From Adiantum capillus-veneris (taxonomy: Eukaryota; Streptophyta; Polypodiopsida; Polypodiales; Pteridaceae), in contig CM043963.1 in NCBI GenBank assembly GCA_014529385.2, forward strand, positions 4,681,001 to 4,745,000: DNA of 64,000 bases. The letters run 5' to 3'. The notes beneath the pieces are model-generated. The model made no database searches. It was not told the origin of the DNA and was given only the letters and a program-made list of their open reading frames with translations. A program made the translations under genes and the position numbers. Shown piece after piece: positions 22,436 through 31,800 of this stretch (the first letter of the stretch is position 1; every line of letters starts with the position of its first letter).

Positions 22436-23284
22436 ATGGCAAGGAGTCAGGACCAAACAAACTGCAAGGAAGGTTCCTAGAGAAAATGTCAACCAGGAGA
22501 TGTCAAGGGAACACCAATTGATTTCAAACCAACAGAAAAAGGTGAGAGCTCAAAAGGGGACAAATGTGAGAGATCAAAGGTGGACAAAGGTGGGAGCTCA
22601 CAAGGAGATAAGGGAGATACATCCTTCAAGCAACATACCAAAAAGGGAGTGGGTATGAAACTCCCACCTGTAAAGAAAAGGAGATTATCTTAGAAGGTGA
22701 GATGCTTAAGGGAGATAAGGAGAGCACAGAAGGCTCTAACAATTGAAATTCCAAGGTTTCCTTTTCAAAGGGTCTATAGGCAAATAGCAGAGCAATCTAA
22801 GATTGATATGAGATGGACAAGAGGTGCCTTGGCATGTATGCGAGAGGTTGCTGAAGAATTTTTAATTGAGCTCTTCCAAGATGCATACATATATGTAGCT
22901 CACTCTCACAAGGTCACACTTATGGACAAGGATATGAATATCTTGAGGAGATTAAGGTACATATTAAACAAAATTTTTGAGCCTGTACCTCTACAAGATG
23001 AGAAAAACTTCAACATTTTCATCATACCCCCATCATGAAAGGCAAAACAACATGAAATGTTGGTTGAGGAAATAACAAAGGATGTTGTTTTGGAAGAGCC
23101 CAAAGTTGACAAGGAGCTGGAAACAAATGAACTCAGGGAGATCGAAGTTCAACTCCCTTCGTTGCCGAGAGGTGTCAATTCCATAGACTTCTTGGTGGCT
23201 GATTTCTTAGAGGATGACCTTCTTCAAAGAACAGATTATATTACCCTGGATGCTGAGTGTGTTGAAATCCTCAAAGATTGGTAA
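22436..23284 (+). pseudogene. Histone H3-like gene, broken (long-tailed variant)
   Basis: The histone-fold part (22703-22965) reads CLREIRRAQK, FPFQRVYRQIAEQSKIDMRW, ACMREVAEEFLIELFQDAY and HKVTLMDKDMNILRRLR. This follows histone H3 from the alpha-N helix to the end with the same loop-1 length. A Trp replaces Phe in the DLRF position, as in many CENH3 proteins. Upstream, ATGGCAAGG (22436) is followed by a 7-bp insertion AGTCAGG and then codons for TKQTARK, the canonical H3 start. The tail between is Lys/Gly/Ser-rich (SSKGDK, SKVDKG, SSQGDKGD). Breaks are the 7-bp insertion, a tail frameshift, TAG at 22691-22693 and TGA at 23036-23038. The frame then runs on to 23284 with an acidic extension that H3 lacks. 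It could be a pseudogene of a divergent H3/CENH3, or an intron-containing gene that I mis-read. Confidence 0.65.
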
Positions 23285-23689
23285 AGAGAGATCAATGACC
23301 ATACAATGTCTAATGGTCTTGCCATAGTTAGTGATAAAAAATGCAAAGCTAGTGGTTGAATACATCTACTGCAACGCAAAAAAGACTATTAGAGTAATCA
23401 TTTGACAATATAAATAGGGAAAGATTTGCTATTAGGGTAAGCTAACACACTAATCTTTCTTTGCTAGAATTTCTACACCGACAACCATGTTTGGTGGGAA
23501 AGGGCAAAGTTGATTAGATATATGGTCAGTTTCCAAATAGCACTACCCACAACACCTAAGCCCCCAAAGGAACGAAGAAGCCAAAGGAAGAGGCCAGGCA
23601 CCATAGAGGTCAAGGAGGATCCACTGAAAAGAGAAAAGGCAAAGAAGCCAAAGAAGGAAGAGAAGCCAAAGACATACCCGTGCTATTAC
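23285..23689 (+). other. Lys/Pro-rich open stretch, unknown
   Basis: 23510-23690 encodes a basic segment (PKPPKERRSQRKRPGTIEVK, then Lys/Glu-rich). It might be a further piece of the H3-like locus, since an acceptor-like TTTGCTAG lies near 23466. It has no domain, and beyond about 23690 the sequence is antisense LINE. Confidence 0.3.
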
Positions 23690-24292
23690 ACATGTGTAAA
23701 AGTAACTTTCCATAGTGATTTGGCTCTTTCTCATCCATTGAAGTACAATCATACAAGTGAACTTCCTCCAACTCCCTTGAAATGTATGGCATATCAAATT
23801 GTTGAGTATCATGTTACAATATTTTTGTGCGAGCATTTATATCCCCAAAGACAATAACATCACTTTCACCTTTAAAATAAGCAATATCATCCTCTGAATC
23901 AAAAAATGGCTCATCTTTTTTCATGCAAGGGTAAAAGGGGGACTGATGATGAGGAATGTAGCAACCAACTACAAAAATGGGTGCTCTTTTTGGTGTCATA
24001 ATTTTCAGCCATACATAACGTTTGTGCTTGTCATCTTTCACAATTGATACAAAATCTTCCAATTCTTTCATAACCATACATGATACCCCTTCTTGCCCTC
24101 TTTGTTGCTTGAGATTATTGAACACATCAATGAATGTACATTGTAATACTCCACCCCGTTAATCCTTTGTGTATCATGCTTCCAAGTTTCAACAAGATGT
24201 ACAACATTGGCTTGGCTTGTTAGTTCATCAATGACAACCCCCGAATTCCCTGGGTATCCATTGAAATTCCAAAATCATACTTTCATTTGTAA
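23690..24292 (-). pseudogene. LINE (L1-like) endonuclease fragment
   Basis: Read on the minus strand from about 24292: FWNFNGYPGNSGVV, then ANVVHLVETWKHDTQ, then after a frameshift CMVMKELEDFVSIV, RYVWLKIMTPKRAPIFVVGC, YIPHHQSPFY, VIVFGDINARTK, and finally NHYGKLLLHMCNSTGM (about 23690-23740). This is the order of an APE-type endonuclease domain from a LINE ORF2: N-terminal WN.(R/N)G, ETW, YIP, GDxNAR, then N..G..LL..C. The first and last parts need frame changes and a stop follows ARTKIL. The reverse transcriptase is absent. Confidence 0.75.
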
Positions 24293-24360
24293 GTTAGCCT
24301 CATTGTTTTTGCATTCCTATTTGCTCAAGGGACTTGCATCCTCAGGCATGTTTTTGTCAT

Positions 24361-24379
24361 GAGAGAGAGAGAGAGAGAG
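24361..24379 (+). repeat. Short GA microsatellite
   Basis: About nine GA dinucleotides followed by an A run. Confidence 0.8.
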
Positions 24380-24679
24380 GAAAAAAAAAACCTATCGGGC
24401 TACCTTCCCACATATATGTGAGGCATCTCCTTGCTGCGCACAAATTGTAGCAGCCACATATGCATTGGGCAGAGGTCTCCTCGCGCACGCCTCCCATTCT
24501 CTTCCCCGAAGTCCCCTTTACTCAAGGCTTGGACTCTAGAAGAGACACTCTATTTCGCCTATTAGTAGCTATGGTAGAGCTCGGCTTGGGGACTCACTAC
24601 AAGAGGTTATGTGCACTTGTGACGCTTTTAGCGACGGAAATACATTGGGTTTTTATACTCCCCAGAGTTGCTAAGACCG

Positions 24680-25084
24680 TCGCTACGGGAACGTCGCTAT
24701 ATGCGTCGCTATCTGCGTTTCTATCTACGTTGATATATGCGTCACTATATAGCGACACAGATAGCGACGGTTGCAGGCTTCCAATAGCGAAGCTTGTAGA
24801 AATGTTGCAGAGCCTTATATAGTGACGCTTATAGCGACGCCCGAGGGTAAAAAATTTTGGGTGGCAGGGCATTCAATCATCCATATTGAATGTTTCAATC
24901 GCTACGGGAATGTCACTATTTGCGTTTCTATCTACATCGCTATATAGGGACACAGATAGCAGCGGTTGCAGGCTTCCTATAATGACGCTCATAGCAATGT
25001 TGCAGAGCCTTATATAGCGTCACTAACCGAAGGTAAAAATTTTTGGGTGGCAGGACATTCAATCATCCATATTGAATGTTTCAA
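24680..25084. repeat. Two tandem units of CACTA subterminal sequence
   Basis: Unit 1 (24680-24898) and unit 2 (24899-25084) both start TCGCTACGGGAA and end CCATATTGAATGTTTCAA. Unit 2 lacks some internal copies of TCGCTATATGCG. TAGCGACG and its complement alternate inside, so each unit is itself highly foldable. Confidence 0.8.
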
Positions 25085-26017
25085 TAATAGAGTAAACCTA
25101 AATGAATCCAAGATAAGCCTAGATTGACCTTTGAAAGAAAGTGCAAGGTATAGACCCAAAGTAGTCACCCACAAGACAATATAACCATTAACTCCATCAT
25201 GCATAGTATTGTTTGTAGAATAAAGATACAAAACTGACAAAAGTAATTGGACGAAAGTAAATCAATGACAATTATACGCATCATAGGAAAAATCACTTGA
25301 TTGTTAAGCTTTGCAAATGTAATAGTTACAACACAATTGTCATTATTGAGAAAATACATGGTTTTCCAATAGTTACAAAAAGACATATACACGTCATCTC
25401 AATATACGATCTATGACAAAAGGAAACTAATGCTATCTGGCTACGGCTACGGCTAGACTGACGTCGTCTAATTGGACATCTCATTGTATCCAAGCAGCGT
25501 ATCTGTCGGATTCTGCAAGAAAAAACAATAAGACGTACTTTCTGTAAGTATAAGCATATTATTACAAAACAATTTATTTTCTTAGCTTATCATTAAAATA
25601 CAATAAATGTAAAAGAGTAAAGTGAAATACTAACCATGCCGCCACAAGAACTCAGAATCTTCATCACGGCGTTTAAGCCCTTTCTGCCTACGTACTTGCG
25701 CTCGTACGGTGTGGGTCATGTCCTGTCATCGACCACTGTTCAAAACATACGAAGAATCCATTATGTTAGAATTTAAAAGTACAAATAGACATAACTATCA
25801 AACCTAAAGAGCAATGCAAAAACACCTACAAAATTGACCTCAAATGATGTCCACCTGCCGCTCCCCAAGTGGTGCGAGCTCCCTACCTTTACTCACTCTT
25901 TGGCTCTCTCCTTTTGTTGCTTTCACTTGTCAGGATTCTCGCGCGCTGCTCCCTTCGCATTCTTCCAATCTTCTTTGGCTCTGGCTGCTCCACCCATGCT
26001 TTATTGCTTTTTGTACT

Positions 26018-26661
26018 TCAGAACGCTTGTGCTTGCAGTATTCGCGCATTGGAACCTTCACTCACGTCTTCATTGAAGCGCTCATCCTGACTTGACACGA
26101 GAAACTCATCATGCGGCATGCTGCTGACTCTGTCTTTTAATTCACTTGGCACTTCACTCCAGGTGTTTAGTATGTAGTTTCTAAACACCTGAGAGCAAAT
26201 ACCGCACATGCGCAAGATCACCTTCTTGCCTTCGTCATCCAAGATGATGCCGCCTCTGATGTCGTCCGAGTACAACAAGCCCTCTCTCCTGTGACGCGTG
26301 AACCTAGGTGTCTCGGAACAGATCTCTAGCAGCGTCTCGATGGGGGTACGGATGCCAGGTGTCTCCACTGGAGTCTGGGCCTCGAAGCGAGGAGTGTCGA
26401 CAGGGGTGACTTCCGAAGGAGTAGCTAGTGGTGTGTAGCCAGGAGCCGATAGTAACGCAAAACCTGGTGTAGATAGCGATGTTGTGGTTGGTGTGGGGGT
26501 GAAGCTTCGGAGCACACTGAATGCTTCAAAACAGAGGGAGACACTGAAGGAGTGGAACGACGTGATGGTGCTCCAAAGCGATGATGGTCCTCGTACCACC
26601 TCCTCTGCTGGGGTGTTAAAGAAGAAAGAAACTCATCATTATCCATACCTACATTAAACAC
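26018..26661 (-). pseudogene. CACTA TNP-like protein (Transposase_24 type), frameshifted
   Basis: The minus-strand start near 26646 gives MDNDEFLSSLTPQQRRWYED and a Ser/Pro stretch. The frame must then change around 26530 to continue as a Thr/Pro-rich repeat (TPSEVTPVDTPRFEAQTPVE). This is followed by GGIILDDEGKKVILRMCG and YILNTWSEVPSELKDRV. The last segment resembles the conserved W..VP.ELK(D/E) block of plant CACTA-encoded TNP proteins. A second frame change near 26050 would add a basic stretch (REYCKHKRSEVQKAI). The protein would bind the subterminal repeats or assist transposition. As it stands it is broken. Confidence 0.55.
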
Positions 26662-26749
26662 ACAAACATTTGATCTTAATATTGTATGGAGAAGAAAACA
26701 TGGACAAATTATAATCTATACTGTAGATAATAGGGAGAGGGAATCCTGT

Positions 26750-26750
<1 letters not shown>

Positions 26751-26782
<32 letters not shown>
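26751..26782 (+). repeat. GA microsatellite with flanking duplication
   Basis: About 16 GA dinucleotides. The short block GGGA(A/T)TCCTGTGTAGA occurs on both sides (about 26738 and 26801). Confidence 0.8.
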
Positions 26783-26784
<2 letters not shown>

Positions 26785-26888
26785 TCATAAAGGGGAGGGA
26801 TTCCTGTGTAGAAAGATTACTGTGAAGTTCTTGTGAATTTGTCTCCCATGTGCATTCTACGTATCCTATTAAAGGATGAAACTTGTAA

Positions 26889-27026
26889 TGCGATGGAGAC
26901 TGAGGCTACAATCGCGAAAGAGGTGATCCGTCCCTGCTCATAGATGCTACTCGTCCCTCCACCAGCAGCATCTATGAGCAAGGACGGATCACCTCTTTCG
27001 CAATTGCAGCCTCATTCTCCATCGCA
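26889..27026. repeat. Long hairpin, 60-bp arms, 18-bp spacer
   Basis: Left arm 26889-26948 and right arm 26967-27026 are reverse complements with about five mismatches. The innermost part (AGGTGATCCGTCC ... GGACGGATCACCT) is matched exactly. The spacer is 26949-26966. The right arm lies at the edge of the minus-strand gypsy fragment. Confidence 0.85.
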
Positions 27027-27127
27027 GTCGGAGCACAGTGCTGCGTCGGCGTATCAGACTTTCACGACACATCAAGGAGTGTCCTTGCTTGTGAGAACAT
27101 ACCTCAAGCATACCTAGAGTGGTATCA

Positions 27128-27665
27128 ATGACGATTAAACACAATTTAAATTTCTCAAGTATAGCATATGTTACAAAATCCGGATCTGTGGTGTACTGAT
27201 CTACCATATCCTCGAAGCTTCGATGATGTATTGCAGAAATAGCCAAAACCAAGGGCTTTCGAGATAAGGCATCTATAGTTCTTTTGTCCTTGCACATGGA
27301 CTATCTGGAAGTGGAACTGTGATAATATGTTAGTCCATCGCATCTGCTTTTCCGAAAGTTTCTTCTACAACAAGAGAAATAGCGTAAACTTTGATAATCT
27401 GTAAAAACGGTAAAGTCAGCTCCGAGTAGATAATGCCGCCACTGTGTGAGAGCATGGATAACTGCTAATAGCTCTTTCTCATAAATCTGTGCCACCAACT
27501 TAGGACGTGAAAACATCCTGCTCTCATAAGCAATAGCATGGCCTTCTTGCATCGAAACTGCTCCTAAACTACGACAACAAGCATCACAATAAACTTCGAA
27601 TGCATTTTGCAAATCTGGCCAGGCCAACAATAGTCTCACAGTCAATTTCTCTTTGAGAGTGTGAA
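27128..27665 (-). pseudogene. Ty3/gypsy RNase H fragment
   Basis: Minus strand from about 27665: FHTLKEKLTV, FEVYCDACCRSLGAVSMQEG, YEKELLAVIHALTQWRHYLL and FTVFTDYQSLRYF. After frame changes it continues with RWTNILSQFHFQIVHVQGQK and IDALSRKPLVLAISA. This is the RNase H domain that follows gypsy RT, plus the linker to integrase. The catalytic residues in CDA, KEL and TD are present, but frameshifts near 27340 and 27290 break it. RT is missing on one side and integrase on the other. It is a different family from the Tat element at 37369-47602. Confidence 0.8.
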
Positions 27666-27954
27666 AAGCAAGATAAAGACTCTATGGCCGTTCTCTGTGA
27701 CACCACCGGATACGACAGGATGTAGGCACATTGTGATACACTTTTCTGCTGACACGCAGAGTACATCCTGCTCTGTATATGTACATGAGGACTCCTCGAC
27801 AGAGGATGTAGCCCAACGGACGGCACGCTCTTCCTAGGCTTGGGTTGGAGAAACTCTACAATCAAGACTATCTCGGGGTTGCTCGGATGCGGATTACTCC
27901 CTATCCAAGCCGGCCTCGAATATAGCGAGATGGCTGTTGTCGCAGCATCGATTT
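27666..27954. other. No recognisable feature
   Basis: A short junction stretch between the gypsy fragment and the LINE fragment. The open frame on the minus strand here is frame-shifted gypsy and then unrecognised sequence. Confidence 0.3.
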
Positions 27955-28222
27955 TTTCTCAATGACTCTCATGGAATGTACAGGGATTAGGTGAACCTTG
28001 GTTTCAACATCAGAGGAGTCGCTTGCGTCAGGAGCTTCAACGATGCCTTGTGGGTGGTACAATTGATATTCATATGCTGCAGGAGCACCACCTTTGTGAG
28101 AGCCACATTCGGAGATGATGTCAGGTTTTGTGTGGTTGTTATGAGACATTTTGGTTTTCTGCTTTTGGGCCTGGAGGCATCCAGGGAGGTGTTGTATGAC
28201 TATTGCGGACTCATGGCAACAG
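27955..28222 (+). pseudogene. LINE endonuclease, N-terminal part (split by copia A)
   Basis: Reads SWNVQGLGEPWFQHQRSRLR and then IDIHMLQEHHL, the start of an APE-type LINE endonuclease (SWNVRGL ... LQE). A stop follows in the next 30 bp. The region ends at the copia A insertion point, with the target duplication AACAG at 28218-28222. The rest of the domain continues at 33410. Confidence 0.75.
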
Positions 28223-28499
28223 TGTAGACATGTAGTAGTGTTAGTGTGTATACACGCTTCACCAGGGGCACTTTTATCCCACTGGGTTTTTCCCCCTGGA
28301 CATCCGGTGTGAAAGGACACCTTATCTCTTAGGGTTTCATATAAGCTTTGTAGCTCTAAGTTTGTATACACTATTATTCCAATACAGAGAGAGAGACTAC
28401 AGAGATCTCGTACACAAGCTCTGTGTCTTCTCCTTCTCCATCTTCTTCCTACTCTGAGTTGCTGTCTTCCTTCTGTTTCCTGTTTCATCATCTTCAACA
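28223..28499 (+). repeat. 5' LTR of copia A
   Basis: TGTAGACATG ... TCTTCAACA. It contains a weak TATA-like CATATAAG around 28342 and a CT-rich 3' part. Confidence 0.95.
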
Positions 28500-28501
28500 A
28501 T

Positions 28502-28513
28502 TGGTATCAGAGC
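28502..28513 (+). other. Primer-binding site of copia A
   Basis: TGGTATCAGAGC, two bases after the LTR, complementary to initiator Met tRNA. Confidence 0.9.
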
Positions 28514-28898
28514 AAGGTGATTTCCAGAGCCTCTACTTGCGTTTTCGCGTCCGCGCGCGCAATCGCAGTTTTCAGGCAGTTTTCGGAAAATTTGTTCGTG
28601 GGAGCATCCTCGACGTTCCGGGAGTATTCTGAGTAGGCGACCTGAGGTTTTACCCCCCTTTCGAAGCCGTTCAAGCCCTCAGAATTTCGTTCTGAACAGC
28701 GTAGCAGAAGTTACTTTTCCGAGGTGTTTAGATCAAGAGGGTGTGCTTTTTGACAGATTTTCTTCAGGTAAACAGTTCTTTTGGGAAGCAGCTTGTCTTA
28801 GCTTTGTGCTGAGATTTTGTGTAGAGTTTTGCTTGGATTGGAGAGGAGATTTTTGAATCTCTTGGAGGTTCTTTTGCTCTCTTGTGTGCATCTACAGT

Positions 28899-31800
28899 AT
28901 GGCTCAATCTACGGAGAAAGAGATTTTTGGTGCGTTTACATCCGAAGACAAATTGGATGGTACCAACTATTCTCTTTGGTCTTTTATGGCCAAAAATGTT
29001 TTGGTTGGTAAAGGATTGTGGGATTATGTATCTGGAGATGAAGTTCGTCCAGGTAGCATTGCACCTGCCATGCCTGGTCGTGGTGCAGCTGTTGGTGCAG
29101 GACCCTCACAAGTCACTCCAGAGCAAAAGAGATGGGATACTAAAGATGCACAGGCTATGGATGTGATTGCCTTAACCATAAAGAGGACAATCACACCACA
29201 TATCAGATCTTGTAGAACTTCTGAGGATGCTTGGAACACTCTGCAAGCTATGTTTGGAGGAAGAAACGCTGCCATAATAGAGTTTTTGAAGAAACAACTT
29301 GACAAAATACAGATGGACGAAGGTGACGATATTGTCGAGCATCCTACAAAAATCAGGGATCTTAAAGAGCAATTGCTTAGCATTGATGAAGTGATTCCAG
29401 AGAAGGACTTGGTTTCCAAAACACTCAATTCACTACCACCATCTTATTTGACTTTTCAGACTTCTTTGACTCTGACTTTGCGAGCTAATCCTGACCCTCT
29501 TCATTTTGAAGAGTTAGTGGCTTTGCTATTGCAGGAGGATCAATCACGTAAGAACAAGTCTTTACAGGTGGATGGTATGGATCATGCTCTTGTTGTACAG
29601 AACAAAAACAGGGGTAAAGAGAGTGCTCATCACTCCAAGTCTAGTGCAGGACAATCTTCAAAGAAGTCTAAAGGTGATTCCGACAAGTCCAAGAGGAAAG
29701 GTAAATGTCACTACTGCAAGAAACCTGGTCACTACATTAGTGAGTGTAAAAAGCGAATTGCTAAAGAAAAGAAGAAAGAGTCAAGTTTGGTTGTTTCAGC
29801 TTCTGGTGATTCTTCTACAGCTAAAGAAGAGTCTGCAAACTTTGTGCAGGATTCTTATGCTTTTGTAGTATGTTCAGATTTTTCTGCTTACAGTGTTGAC
29901 AAGACACAAATGATTTGGTACTTTGATAGTGGTGCATCCAGGCATATTACTTCAAGGAAGGATTTGTTTTGTTCATTGGATGCAGCTCTAGCAGGAAAGA
30001 AGGTGACATGTGCAAATAATGCTTCTTATCCAATCAAAGGCGTTGGTAAGATTTTGATTACCATTTCAGATGGTTCAGATTTATGCTTGCCAGATGTCTT
30101 ATATGTTCCAGGGATCAAGAAGAATTTGTTGTATGTATCCTCTCTTGCAAAAAATGGTCTTCGGGTCATTTTTGAGGATGACAGATGTATTGTACGAGAT
30201 CGAGAGAATGGTTATTCTCTTATCACTACAGGTACGCTAGAAAATGGACTATTTGTGCTAGATCGTTTTGAAAAGCAGATTCAGGTATGTATTGCAGAAA
30301 CAAAGACTCAGGCCATGCAGGATGCTGAGTTATGGCATGCTAGATTTGGGCATGTTAGTTATGGCAGTTTGATGACTTTACAACGTCATAATATGGTGCA
30401 TGATTTGTCTTTATTGGAGATGCCACCAAGACATGTATGTGAAGGTTGCGTTCTTGGAAAGATGCACAGATTTGCATTTTCGCAGGATGGTTCAGTTAGA
30501 GCGACACGAAAGTTGCAGCTTGTACACAGTGATGTATGTGGTCCTATGAGGACGCCATCTTTGGGAAACAGCCTTTATTTTGTGACCTTCATTGATGACT
30601 TTTCCAGGTTTTGTTGGGTGTATCCACTCAAAGCAAAGTCAGATGTGTTTGCAGTTTTTCAACATTATGTCGCCATGGTTGAAAATGAAACAGGTTGCAA
30701 AGTACAGACTCTTCGTACCGATCGAGGAGGTGAATACATGTCAGGTGCATTTAAGGATTTTTTGGGAAAGAAAGGCATTAAACACCAATGCACTATGCCA
30801 TACACACCACAACAGAATGGTGTTGCAGAAAGGAAGAACGGGTCTTTAATGGAGACGGCTAGATGTATGCTCAAGGCTAAGAGTTTGCCTCATAAGCTAT
30901 GGATGGAGGCAGTTGCTTGTGCAGCACATGTTTTGAACACGTGTCCTACTCGTGCCTTGAAGACCATTACTGCATATGAAGCTTGGTATGACAAAAAACC
31001 TTCAGTCAGTTATCTTCGTGTTTTTGGTTGTCTTGCTTATGCTCACATCCCTCAGCAGTTACGTGGGAAGCTTGATGATAAGACAGTCAAATGTATATTT
31101 GTGGGGTACAGTAGTGGAAGTAAAGGTTATAGACTTTACAATCCTGCTACAAACAAGATTTTTGAAAGTCGTGATGTAATTTTTGCAGAAACTACTGCTC
31201 AACCTATGGTTGCTTTTGATGTACCTCATATGCAGACACATGATGTATTTGAAGGTTTGCTTCCTTCTTTTGTGGAGAATCAAGAATCACAACAGGTTGA
31301 TAATCTTGATCAATCTTTTGATCAGCATGTGACACCTCATGATGTAGAGGAAATTGTGCGTGAAGAGCAAGAAGTTCTCAGGGAAGAAAGAACCTTGCCT
31401 AAATGGGTTCAGAAAACTTTGCAGGATAGCAAGTTGGATGCACCGTTGCCACGAAAAACACGTGCTGGTACTACTTTGGGCAGAGAGCAAGTAGATTTGG
31501 CTTGCTTTAGCACTCTTTGTGATGCAGATGAGCCCTATTCATTTGATCAAGCTTTAGAGTGTGTTCAGTGGAAAGATGCTATGCAGCAAGAAATTGATTC
31601 TATTCATAAGAATCATACATGGGATCTAGTGGACTTGCCTACAGGTAAAAAGCCTATTGGTACAAAGTGGGTTTTTAAGGTAAAAAGGAAACAAGATGGT
31701 ACTGTTGACAGGTACAAAGCAAGGCTTGTGGCAAAAGGCTATGCGCAACAGAAAGGCATAGATTATGATGAAACCTTTGCTCCTACTTCTCGTGCGTCCA

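Larger units (their letters stand above)
24595..26661 (-). mobile_element. CACTA (En/Spm) element, one end only
   Basis: CACTACAAGAGG at 24595 matches the plant CACTA terminus (CACTACAAGAAAA-like). It is followed by many AGCGACG-type subterminal motifs in both orientations (24610-25020), as in this superfamily. The coding strand is minus (26661 to about 25880), so 24595 is the 3' end of the element. I found no matching TTGTAGTG end to the right. Hairpin and gypsy sequence begin by about 26889, so the 5' end is truncated or displaced. Confidence 0.65.

Noticed and set aside
23510-23690. RPGTIEVKE as the H3 RPGTVALRE motif of a second histone
   Set aside because: Only a few residues match, and the following sequence is Lys/Glu-rich with no histone fold.
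25834-26095. Three overlapping plus-strand frames of 73-83 residues
   Set aside because: Antisense to the CACTA TNP-like region; no domain and no support.
27901-28500. 199-residue minus-strand frame, also echoed at 33103-33456
   Set aside because: Antisense of the copia A LTR and the LINE endonuclease; the echo is the second LTR.
29024-29428. Minus-strand frames inside copia A and the Tat polyprotein (for example 40467-40784)
   Set aside because: Shadows of long coding frames on the other strand.
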